Shown piece after piece: positions 12,301-20,695 of a stretch of 64,000 bases of DNA. The DNA comes from Stenocarpella maydis (taxonomy: Eukaryota; Ascomycota; Sordariomycetes; Diaporthales; Diaporthaceae): positions 62,001 to 126,000 of the forward strand of contig NQMI01000044.1 in assembly GCA_002270565.1 (NCBI GenBank), in the 5' to 3' direction. The notes beneath the pieces are model-generated. The model did no database searches. It was not told where the DNA came from and worked only from the letters and a program-made list of their open reading frames with translations. Both the position numbers and the translations under genes were made by a program. Position 1 is the first letter of the stretch; the number at the start of each line of letters is the position of its first letter.

Positions 12301-12934
12301 TCATGACACGTGCCCAGTATCGAATGGGTTCTCAATGGGGTCCATCTGCCATGGCCAAGCACCAGTCCGTGCGATCACCTTCCCATCGATCAAAGCCATG
12401 GGCACTGGCCCATATAATCTTGAATCGCGTGACGCAGGCAGGTTATCGCCAATCAGCCAGACGTGCCCAGGTGGAATCTGTGCCACACGTCAGTCCTCCA
12501 TCATTCAAGGTGCCCTTCCAGGCTTCTCGCCTCACCTGTATCATAGTGTCCTGCCCATTCTCGGGGGTTCCCATCATGACGTAGTCGCCTGCGAGACCGA
12601 GGACCCTCTTGATAGCCAGCCCGTCGTCAACGGGAATCTTGAAGCGGACCAGGTCGCCAACCTTGATGTCCCTGCCGCGGCGGTGCCGGTGTGAGATGAT
12701 GGCACCCTCGCCCCAGACGGACCAGCTCGGCAACATGGACGGACCGGAAACAGTGCCCCAGTCGTAGCCATAGGCCCAGAACAGGTGCGCGGCTGCTAGG
12801 ACCTTAACGGCATCGGCGAAGAGGGCCACCGGCCGGCCATAGTACCGGCCGAGGAAGAAGCGCGCCGTGGGGCTTGTAAAGCGGGCTATGAGGCGGCCCT
12901 TGCCCTGGCGGAAGAAGCGGTCGAAGGAGGGCAT
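12301..12934 (-). CDS. IMP1: Mitochondrial inner membrane peptidase subunit 1
   Basis: Signal-peptidase-I-type protease of the mitochondrial inner membrane that removes sorting signals from intermembrane-space proteins. Exons 12536-12934 and 12301-12477 give 191 residues, matching the yeast protein's size. The nucleophile is Ser66 in SGPSMLPS and the general base is Lys109 in [12 protein letters not shown]. The box [19 protein letters not shown], typical of type I signal peptidases, starts exon 2. One hydrophobic N-terminal segment (about residues 36-55) precedes the active site and would be the membrane anchor. The intron is 12478-12535 (GTGAGG donor, CACAG acceptor), phase 0. IMP2 is the close paralogue; the overall match fits IMP1 better. 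Head-to-head with the mitochondrial IF-3 gene. Confidence 0.92.
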
Positions 12935-13347
12935 TTTGGGGCAACCTTATGAGAGCGACATTTCTATGGGCCTTCGATTTACTGGGCTGGCTCGTCCATT
13001 TCTGACTGACAGCGAGTGATGGCCCTGGCACGCGAGCTCTCGATATCCAAGGATGTAACCAACCAAATTCACCAGGCTCTCTGGAAATGCACCCCGGCCT
13101 CTTGAAGTAGATGAATGCTTACGTAACCTCTAGATGCGGTCTGATTGGTTCCCGGAGCTACCTGTATATCCTGCTGCAAGGGCGAATGTGAAGCCTCGAG
13201 CCGTCTACCAATCTTGGACCTCGAAAATTTCACCAAGCCAGTGAATTGTAGACACCAAGTCGGGTCTCTTTCTCAGCCTCCGAAATTCTTTGCGGCACCA
13301 AAGCACGAACAGAACTTCCAACACCCACCTCCGCGATTCTCTCCATC
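12935..13347. promoter_or_regulatory. Shared IMP1 / mitochondrial IF-3 promoter
   Basis: 413 bp separates the two divergent start codons, so both genes must be driven from this interval. Both products are mitochondrial. I could not identify a specific binding motif by eye. Confidence 0.55.
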
Positions 13348-14394
13348 ATGCCGAGCTCTCAATGCGTTTTCAATCCGGCGACGGCGCTGCGTCGCGTTTT
13401 CATGCCATCCAACTTTGGAGGTTCACATTCCCTGCACCTCACCAGAATATTCGTCCCAGCACTCCTCGCTCTGCCACCGCAAGCCCGCGCGTACTGGGCA
13501 GGCCGAGACGGCGGCGCAGACAAGCCACCACCAAGGCCCAGCTCCACTATATTCGACCGCGATAGCTACTTGAGGTCCGCGGCTGGCAACGGCTTCAACG
13601 CCCGACGCGCAGGCCGAGCGACTCAGAAGAAGCCGCTCGAGCCGGACTCGCCAGGCCCACGCGTGGATGTCAAGCTCGCCCGCATGCCACGCGACAACGA
13701 GATAACCTGGCCCTACGTGTACGTCAAGACGGCGGAAGGCTGGGAGCCCTTCCAGAGCCCGCGGCCCATCAAGGAGGTCCTAGCGGAGCTAGATCCTAAG
13801 ACGACGTACCTGGAGGCGGTGGTCGTTCCCAACTCGGAGGACGAGGATTCGCCGCGGTGGCCGATCTGCAGGATTGTCAACAAGAAGGAGGAGCTGGCCA
13901 AGCAGAAGGCCAAGAAGGACAAGAAGAAGGGCAACATCAAGGAGAAGGAGCTCGAGCTGAACTGGACCCTGGCGCCGCATGACCTGGACCACAAGTTGAA
14001 GTCGCTACAGAGGTTCCTGAACAAAGGGCACAAGGTGCAGGTTCTCCTGCAGAGAAAGGCCCGTGCTAAGGCGGCGGCGAGTGGCGAGGATGCCAATGTG
14101 CTTCTTGAGAGAATCAACGAAGCCGTCAAGGAGGTGCGGGGCGCCAAGGAGTGGAAGGGGAGAGAAGGCAAGATACTAGGCGATTACAGGATCTTCTTGC
14201 AAGGCAAGATACCTGAGGAGACCGAACCCGCAAGCCCGGCCGCCGTGGCAGCAAAGACGCCAACCCTAAGCAGCGAAGAAGTGGAGGAGACTCCAACCGC
14301 AGGCAGTAGTGTGGCAGAGGAGAGCCCAGTTGCGAGTAGTGCTGAGCCACAAGAGAACAAGGGATCAGGTACGGGTGCACAGGGCTACACATGA
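13348..14394 (+). CDS. Mitochondrial translation initiation factor IF-3 (AIM23-like)
   Basis: Single-exon gene, 348 residues. The N-terminus (MPSSQCVFNPATALRRVF...) is rich in Arg and Ser without acids, as expected of a mitochondrial presequence. The IF-3 N-domain is seen as LARMPRDNEITWPYVYVKT followed by RPIKEVLAELDPKTTYLEAV. A Lys-rich linker (about residues 182-200) leads to the C-domain, ELNWTLAPHDLDHKLKSLQRFLNKGHKVQV, here noted in shorter pieces: NWTLAPHDLDHKLKSL and GHKVQVLL. The last 65 residues are a low-complexity Ser/Glu/Pro tail. Fungal mitochondrial IF-3 (yeast Aim23) binds the small mitoribosomal subunit during initiation. A second Met at residue 19 is an alternative start. Divergent from IMP1; GCD2 follows on the same strand. 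Confidence 0.85.
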   Translation: MPSSQCVFNPATALRRVFMPSNFGGSHSLHLTRIFVPALLALPPQARAYWAGRDGGADKPPPRPSSTIFDRDSYLRSAAGNGFNARRAGRATQKKPLEPDSPGPRVDVKLARMPRDNEITWPYVYVKTAEGWEPFQSPRPIKEVLAELDPKTTYLEAVVVPNSEDEDSPRWPICRIVNKKEELAKQKAKKDKKKGNIKEKELELNWTLAPHDLDHKLKSLQRFLNKGHKVQVLLQRKARAKAAASGEDANVLLERINEAVKEVRGAKEWKGREGKILGDYRIFLQGKIPEETEPASPAAVAAKTPTLSSEEVEETPTAGSSVAEESPVASSAEPQENKGSGTGAQGYT

Positions 14395-14892
14395 GGATTC
14401 TGACCCGTGTATCATTACTTTGCAGACTGAGCCTCATGTCTCTATGGAGCGTAGCCTGCAAATACACACGCCATCCAGATAGCTTTCAATATCAGGGAGC
14501 ACTGATAAGTATGTATTGTACAATATACTCTCTTCCCTAAAGGCGTTGTAAAAAGAAAAAATTAATGAAAGCAGTCGCAAAGCCATAGTCTTTTAGGTAC
14601 AGGACCTGAGGAATTCATGTGCTACAACCATCAAGTGCTCAGAGACTTCGGATCCGGCCGAATTTAGCGCGGTTTCGCTAGAAGGCCTCAAGGCAGACCC
14701 CAGCTCGAGCAGGTGCAATGCGGGGCAGGATTCTCAAAAAAAAAAGGTACATCATCGAGGTACCAACCAGCTCGGTTGGATTTTGACTCACTCGCCATAA
14801 CTCAAGAGGTACCGTCACTTTTCTCACTCATATCCGTTTTGGTCGTTGTCTTCTCAACACCAGCACACAAATTTCACATTACTCGGCTTAGC
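14395..14892. other. IF-3 3' UTR and GCD2 promoter
   Basis: About 500 bp between tandem genes. The frame of GCD2 stays open upstream to an ATG at 14713, but the extra 60 codons are of non-conserved composition. Short A runs occur near 14557 and 14739. No other feature is seen. Confidence 0.5.
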
Positions 14893-16287
14893 ATGTCAGA
14901 AACCGCCCCTCCAGCCGCCCCGGCAGCCCCGGCAGCCCCGGCAGTTCCAGCTCCGCCTGCTGTTGCTGCCCCGGCCGCAGAGGCTGCTCCAGCCCCAAAA
15001 TTGACAGGAGCCCAGTTGAAAGCACAGAAGAAGGCCGAGAAGGCTGCGCGCAGAGAACAGTCCAAGGCCGCAGAGCCAAGCATAGCCGCCCCAGTACCAA
15101 ACGAGAAGCAGAGCGGTGGGAAGCAAAACAAGCCCAAGCAAGATGCGTCGGCGACATCACTTGCGAGCCGGCCTAAGAAGCCAGCCCCGACTCCTGTGCC
15201 AGCGGCCAAGCAGCCTGCTGGGCCAGTCGTGCCCGAGTGCTTCAGCCACCTGCCCATGGCAAAGAAGCTCACGCTGTCAAAGGCCGACAAGGACGTGCAC
15301 CCAGCCGTCCTCGCTCTAGGCCAGCAGATGGCGACCTTCACGTTGAAGGAAAACGTCGCCAGACTCGAGGCTACATTGGTGGCTTTTAAGAAGGTGAGAA
15401 TCTCCTGGAATTTTTCTGAGCCAACGGCTCGAGGCTTACATCTCGTGCAGGTCATCGAGGAGTATGAGAGTCCGCCAGGTCATGTCTTCTCTCGCCACTT
15501 CCTTCCGCACGTCCTCAACCCTCAGATTGACTACCTGGCCGAGTGTCGGCCCATGTGCTTTGCCATGGGCAACGCCATCCGCATGCTGAAGTCCAGGATC
15601 GCGAGGCTTGAGCTCGACCAGTCCGATGAGACCTCCAAGGAGCAGCTCTGTGATGCTATAGACTTATTCATCCAGGAGAGAATACTCTACGCAGAGCAAT
15701 CCATCGTCTCCAAGGCCGCGTCCATGATACGCGATGGCGAGACCATCTTCACCTACGGCCATCACAAACTCGTTCGGAAAGCGCTCCAAGCAGCACGCGC
15801 TCAAGGGCGGAGCTTCGAGGTCGCCGTCCTGGACGACGCGTTTGAGAAGTCCGGTCAGGAGTTGGCCAAGATCCTCAGGGACGACGGAATTTGGGTCTAC
15901 TACTATCCTAGCCTGGCCGGGCTGAGAATCAATCTCAAGCGTGCGACAAAGGTGCTGTTGGGCGCCGAGTCCATGTTTGCCAATGGTGCGCTCTACGCCC
16001 CGGCCGGTACCTGCGACATCGCCATCTCGGCCAATGACGCTGATGTCGCCGTCGTCGCCCTTCTCGAGACGGTCAATTTCGACAGAGACCGTGTTTCTGT
16101 AGATTCCCTGACGTACAACGAGATCGATCCCGAGCGATACAGCGCTGAGTCCTTGCGGCTCCTCTTTGATGCCACAAAAGATAGGTACATCACGGCAGTG
16201 GTGACCGAGATCGAGGAAGGGAACGCCACCGCCTCTACGTCTGCCATGCTCCCTGTGCTGAGGAAGATGGATGAGCGCACATTATGA
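14893..16287 (+). CDS. GCD2: Translation initiation factor eIF2B subunit delta
   Basis: Regulatory subunit of the eIF2B guanine-nucleotide exchange factor, which recycles eIF2 and senses eIF2-alpha phosphorylation. Exons 14893-15393 and 15451-16287 give 445 residues. I chose ATG 14893 (MSETAPPAAPAAPAAP) over 14713 because fungal family members start with a short Ala/Pro- and Lys-rich leader. The leader is followed by FSHLPMAKKLTLSKADKDVH and then the conserved core: AECRPMCFAMGNAIRMLKS, VSKAASMIRDGETIFTYG, NGALYAPAGTCDIAISAND and SLTYNEIDPERYS. The intron 15394-15450 (GTGAGA donor, GTGCAG acceptor) is 57 nt, phase 0 and free of in-frame stops, so the raw frame looks continuous. Removing it joins LVAFKK to VIEEYESPPG, which fits the family. 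Confidence 0.93.
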   Translation: MSETAPPAAPAAPAAPAVPAPPAVAAPAAEAAPAPKLTGAQLKAQKKAEKAARREQSKAAEPSIAAPVPNEKQSGGKQNKPKQDASATSLASRPKKPAPTPVPAAKQPAGPVVPECFSHLPMAKKLTLSKADKDVHPAVLALGQQMATFTLKENVARLEATLVAFKKVRISWNFSEPTARGLHLVQVIEEYESPPGHVFSRHFLPHVLNPQIDYLAECRPMCFAMGNAIRMLKSRIARLELDQSDETSKEQLCDAIDLFIQERILYAEQSIVSKAASMIRDGETIFTYGHHKLVRKALQAARAQGRSFEVAVLDDAFEKSGQELAKILRDDGIWVYYYPSLAGLRINLKRATKVLLGAESMFANGALYAPAGTCDIAISANDADVAVVALLETVNFDRDRVSVDSLTYNEIDPERYSAESLRLLFDATKDRYITAVVTEIEEGNATASTSAMLPVLRKMDERTL

Positions 16288-16854
16288 GGCGTTGGTGGTT
16301 TTCAGACCAGTACAGAATGCAGATTTTCGCCGTGCACCCGCGTTGTTGCTGCACCATGGCAGTATAGGTCGGCAGGAAATCGATACCTCAAGGGCTGGGT
16401 TCTGCTATTACGACCCGCTGTGGCGTTATGAATAGTTGTATCAGCAGCACCCGGGCATACAGTGGTTGGCGGGTCTAGCAGCAGCCGCATTGCTGGAGAT
16501 GATGCGGTTCTGGTGTGGTAGGCTATTCAGGCGACCCAGCTAGGAGGCCTAGAAGAGGCGCCTCAGAAGAGGTCTCGGTATCATGAATACCAGTGGCAGC
16601 CAGGAGGATGGCAGAGAAGGAACCAGATGGTGATGCGTCTTGGGGCAAGAAGTCAAGCATCCAATGTGCACCGCACAACTCGGCGCCCAGTGCGGTTCGG
16701 GACGTCAGGTATCGCTACAGTGAAGCCACGTAGATGGAGAAACAACTGTCGGCGCAAGCCCATTTGATGGCGGCTCTAATGCATTCATTGACTCCTTCAT
16801 CGTATCTGAAGCTAGCCCTCGTGACTGAGCTCCATGCATCCCTCGTGCACCCCC
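16288..16854. other. Convergent intergenic region
   Basis: About 570 bp between the stops of GCD2 and the small minus-strand gene, probably both 3' UTRs. No repeat or coding signal is seen. Confidence 0.45.
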
Positions 16855-17205
16855 TTATGCCGTCTCAGTGGCACCAGCCTCCCGTGCTGCCCTCCTCGCC
16901 CGCTTAGCCATGATCGTTTCTTTGCGGTTTTCAAGGAGCGCTGTCTGCTTCTCGTCGACTGTCTGGAGCCAGTACCCGAAGCTTGCTCCGGCGCCGGCGA
17001 AGACGGGGTATGCCCACAAAGATCCTCGATTGAACAACGGCCGCATCTCGAGGCCCAGCTGCCACAGTCGGGTGGCGACACCTGCACACCGGAGACATGT
17101 TAGAGACCTCTTGACCCACGTAATATATAGTTTGTCGGGCTTGAGCAATTGGCGTGGACAGCGGGGCATACCGAAGCCTGTCCAAAAGAGGATGCGGGAA
17201 ACCAT
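16855..17205 (-). CDS. Small membrane protein, possibly a complex I accessory subunit
   Basis: Two exons, 17172-17205 and 16855-17081, encode 86 residues. The 34-nt first exon reads MVSRILFWTGFG and joins across a 90-nt intron (GTATGC donor, GTGCAG acceptor) to VATRLWQLGLEMRP. One membrane-spanning stretch, LWAYPVFAGAGASFGYWL (residues about 47-64), is followed by a charged C-terminal helix rich in Lys, Arg and Glu. The layout matches small fungal mitochondrial inner-membrane proteins. I recall close relatives labelled as an NADH-ubiquinone oxidoreductase 14 kDa-type subunit, but that name is from memory and not shown by a motif. The gene structure is well supported by frame and splice sites. 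Divergent from the Shg1 gene. Confidence 0.7.
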   Translation of the reverse strand: MVSRILFWTGFGMPRCPRQLLKPDKLYITWVKRSLTCLRCAGVATRLWQLGLEMRPLFNRGSLWAYPVFAGAGASFGYWLQTVDEKQTALLENRKETIMAKRARRAAREAGATETA

Positions 17206-17808
17206 GGTGACGTCGCGATTGACGGAGGCCCAGCGAGTGCCTTGAGTGGAGAGGTGTCACAGCTCTAGCAACGAAGCTCTACTGAGCTGTTCTTTGTAGG
17301 TTGAACTCGACGGAGGCGTGGTGTGGGGGAGAGAGACGGGCGGCGATTCAAGGGTGGGTTGATGACTTATTGCTCAGGCTTGGTTCCGGGCGCTCGGTTG
17401 ACGTTGGCGGCCTGAGGTCTTTTTGCAGGCCCCAGGACTGGAGTTCCTTAGCATTGTGGACCGCAGAGCCCCTACACTACCTACACTAGGTACACTAGCA
17501 AGATGGCCCCCACATGCGGCTAAAACATTGGTACTGCAGATGGGCGCCCCCCCACACAACTTCTCCCATCCCTGCCTGTCAATCGATCAATCCCATCAAG
17601 CGCGATTGATTCTTCTGGGAGCAATCGCGCCAACTCTCCTCTCAACCTCTCCTTTCAGTCAACTCGACATCTAACCATCGAAGTCGGGAGTTGCCTTTTG
17701 ACGGGGTCCCCAGTCTCTCAGTCCTTCATCCCCCAAGTCACATACGGTCTGCAGCCATAACCCATGCCAGGGGTCACTCGTTAAGCTGCCAAACTGGCAT
17801 CCTCCACG
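17206..17808. promoter_or_regulatory. Divergent promoter region
   Basis: About 600 bp between two divergent start codons. A cluster CTACCTACACTAGGTACACTAG lies near 17473-17494, one of the recurring TACCTA/TAGGTA sites in this window. A short C run is at 17546. No gene is seen. Confidence 0.5.
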
Positions 17809-20695
17809 ATGGCAGCAGCGATCGCCAGCCACACTCCTGCGGCTGGCGACCAGCATGCAGATGGCGATACGAAAATGACTGATGCTCCAGCCATCCACCA
17901 TCCTCGAAAATTCAAAGCGTCCGAATTACCACTCACTTCTGCAACCCGGACTGCCATCGATGGACTTGCCCACGCCTTCAAAAAGAAGGGAGGCTACGAT
18001 GCGACGCGCAAGCACGTCTGGGACACTTTCGAGGCCAGTGTACGTATTGGGAAACACCCATTCTTTTTTTTTATGATGGTGATATAGTTGCTTACGCAAA
18101 TTCTCGCCACAGGATCAGCGAGAACAGATCACGAAGGCAATGCTCGAAGTGGCCGAGGAGGAAATCGAACGAAACCCGACTCAGCTGCTGAGCCTCGACC
18201 GTGGCAAAGCCGTCGCCCTCATCGACGGCGCGCTGGACCGAACTGGTGTTTACAGAAAGGCCGAAGCCCTCCTCGAAAGCCTCATAGACGTCGGCGCAAT
18301 TGAACAGCAAATCCGCGAACTTCGAAAGGCCGAGATTGGCGAGGAGGCGGCGGAAGAAGAACGTATCCACGGCGCAAAGACAGATGAGGAGTACGCTGCC
18401 GAAATCAGTGCAAGACGCGCTGAGCGTGACAAAAAGTATGCCGACCTGAAGGCCATGGAAGAAGAGATTGCCCGCCAGCGCAGAGAAATCGCCGAGAGAG
18501 AAGAGCGCGCCGAACAGAAGAAGAGGGAAGCCGAGAGAGCTGCCCGAGAGGCGAAGCGTAAAGAGGAGCGGGAGCGGGAGAGGGAGAGGGAGCGGGAGCG
18601 GGAGAGGGAGCGGGAGCGGGAGAGGGAGCGGGAGCGGGAGAGGGAGAAGGAGCGCGAACGGGGGAGAGACCACGAAAGGGACAGAGACCGTGACAGAGAC
18701 AGAGATCGTGATCGAAGTCGAGAAAGGATCCGAGACCATCGCGACAGAGACAGAGACAGCGACAGAGACAAAGACAGAGACAGAGACAGAAGTCGAGACC
18801 GAGAACGCCGTGACAGGGCTCGGTCAAGGGCTCGCTCACGAGATCATTCACGCAACCGCTCGCGGGACCGGCATCGCCGGCGCCGAAGCCCGAGAGCGGA
18901 GAGTCGTGGCCGCCAAGAAGGAGCCGAGAAGGAGCTGTCTAAGGAGGAGCTGTCTCGCCTCGAGGAAGAGGCCTTGGCTGACCTGCTCCGGGACAGCAAA
19001 CGAGTCTCGTCCAAGCAACCCGAGTTGGAGGTCGACGAGGAACTGAAGCCACCACCTCGCAAAATCAAGCCGGCGTCCGCGATCAATCCTATCAGAAAGA
19101 TGACTCAGAAGGCGACGGAGCCGAAAAAGGCTCCTGAGATATTACCGGTCAAGGTGAAACCGGAGGTACCCTTGGAGATGAAAGATGTAAAGCCTGCGAA
19201 ACAAAGCAAACCAGCAGACAGTGACAAGAAGCCGAAGGATGCTGAGCCTAAGGAAGAGAAGAAAAGAGGGCCCACCCCTCCGCGAAATCGTTCGCCTACT
19301 CGCCGCAAGTCGCGCTCTCCGGCACCAACTGCGCCCTCTCGGGAAACTCGTGGCAGGAGCCGTCATCGGACACCAAGTCCTAAAGCGAGGGCAGCGTCCC
19401 TCAAGGAAGATCCCCGGAATCATTCTCACCACAACACTTCTCCGTCAAAGCGTCATGAGACTGATGACAAGGACCGCGTTTCAGGTTCTCACCGGCGCCG
19501 CGAGAAATCTACCTCACGCGACAGGCGCAATGCTGACGAGGCCAAGGCCTCGGGAGAAAGGAGAGATTCCAGGCGGGAGCGCAGTCGCAGCCGTGACCGA
19601 CATCCTCAGAGGTCACGAAGCCGATCAGTTCGGTCAGTCCGTCGGCGCCGATCAAGAAGTCGGTCTATCAGGAGAGATGACAGGAGGCGGACTCGCAGCC
19701 CTTCGCGTCATCGGGGTGACCACTACACATCCTACAGGAGGTCAAGATCACCACGAAGGCGAAGCCCCTATCGAGCAGATCGACGTGAAACATCAAGGTC
19801 AGCTAGGCGGAGGCGGTCGCGATCTGAGTCCCATGCCAGGCACCGTTCAAGATCTAGAGTTCGACCAAAGTCTCGTTCCAGATCCAGGAGGAGAGACCGC
19901 TCGCGGTCTGTCAGGAAAAGGTCCAGGAGTGCAGACAAGGCGAGAAAGCGATCAAGGTCCAGAGAGAGCCGCCTGGACCGCCCTCCAGCATACCTCGACA
20001 AGGAGGAGAAAGAAGCCTGGAAGCAAGATGAGGTCAAGAAGCGCGAACGTGAGGCGAAGGCATACTTGGCGGCACAGAAGGAAGCGCGCGAGAAGGGCAA
20101 GCCCGTGCCTGGCATCGACTTTGAGGTGGATGATGAACGTGGCGAGCGTTCTGAACGGTCGCCGGACGTAAGACGACGCGCTCCGGAGGACATTGATCGG
20201 TATGTGCCGCCAGCTCGGGTCGATTCACACAGGCCAGACCGGGACCGGGATCGGGACAAGGACCGGGACCGCGCAAAGGATGATAGACGAGACAGTCGTC
20301 GTGATTCTGTAATCCGTCGAGACTCCATCATTCGCCGCGACCCCAGCGCTTCAACTACTCGGCGTCGCAGTCGCGAGCGGGAACGCTCGAGAGACCGAGT
20401 CAAGGACAGACGACGCAGTCGCTCCCCTCGAAGCAGGAGTCGACCTCGCCACCGAGTAAGAGACGACTCTCGTGACCGGGATAGGGACCGTAATCGAGAC
20501 CGGGACCGGGACCGAGGCCGCGACAGGGAGCGTGATAGAGATCGTGACAGGGACCGGGACCGCGAAAGAGATCGGGATCGCGACAGGGACCGAGATAGAG
20601 ACAGAGGCAGAGACCGTGATCGGGACAGGGACAGGACGAGAGATCGCTCACCACGCCGGGACCGTCGAGACCGCAGCTCGAGTCGGCGCCGTTAG
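17809..20695 (+). CDS. SHG1: COMPASS Shg1-domain protein with long RE/RD/RS tail
   Basis: Predicted Shg1-type subunit of the COMPASS (Set1) histone H3-K4 methyltransferase complex, acting in the nucleus. Exons 17809-18039 and 18113-20695 (intron 73 nt, GTACGT donor, CACAG acceptor) give 937 residues. The Shg1/BOD1 domain spans about residues 40-136: GLAHAFKKKGGYDATRKHVW, DQREQITKAMLEVAEEEIE, RGKAVALIDGALDRTGVYRK. After a charged helix come almost uninterrupted Arg-Glu dipeptides (about 18567-18660), Arg-Asp dipeptides (18669-18815), several Arg-Ser blocks (18830-18900, 19600-19970) and a final Arg-Asp block (20470-20650). A conserved-looking segment, YLDKEEKEAWKQDEVKKRER to GKPVPGIDFEVDDE, lies at about 19990-20130. 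Yeast Shg1 is far shorter, so most of this protein is a mixed-charge, SR-like extension. The tail could alternatively mark it as an RNA-processing protein that carries an Shg1 domain. Confidence 0.85.
18567..18815 (+). repeat. Tandem RE/RD-coding repeat inside SHG1
   Basis: Near-perfect 6-nt units (GGGAGC / GGGAGA) run from about 18567 to 18650 and encode Arg-Glu dipeptides. GACAGA/GACCGT-type units then encode Arg-Asp. The nucleotide uniformity of the first part suggests recent slippage; the second part uses mixed codons. Confidence 0.85.

Noticed and set aside
14713..14892. Upstream in-frame start for GCD2
   Set aside because: The extra 60 codons read through promoter-like sequence with a hydrophobic stretch not expected in a cytosolic eIF2B subunit; MSETAPP at 14893 fits better.
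18092..18851. Long antisense ORFs opposite SHG1 (Leu/Pro-, Ser/Leu- and Cys/Leu-rich)
   Set aside because: They are mirror images of the RE/RD repeat in other frames; their low-complexity composition is dictated by the repeat.
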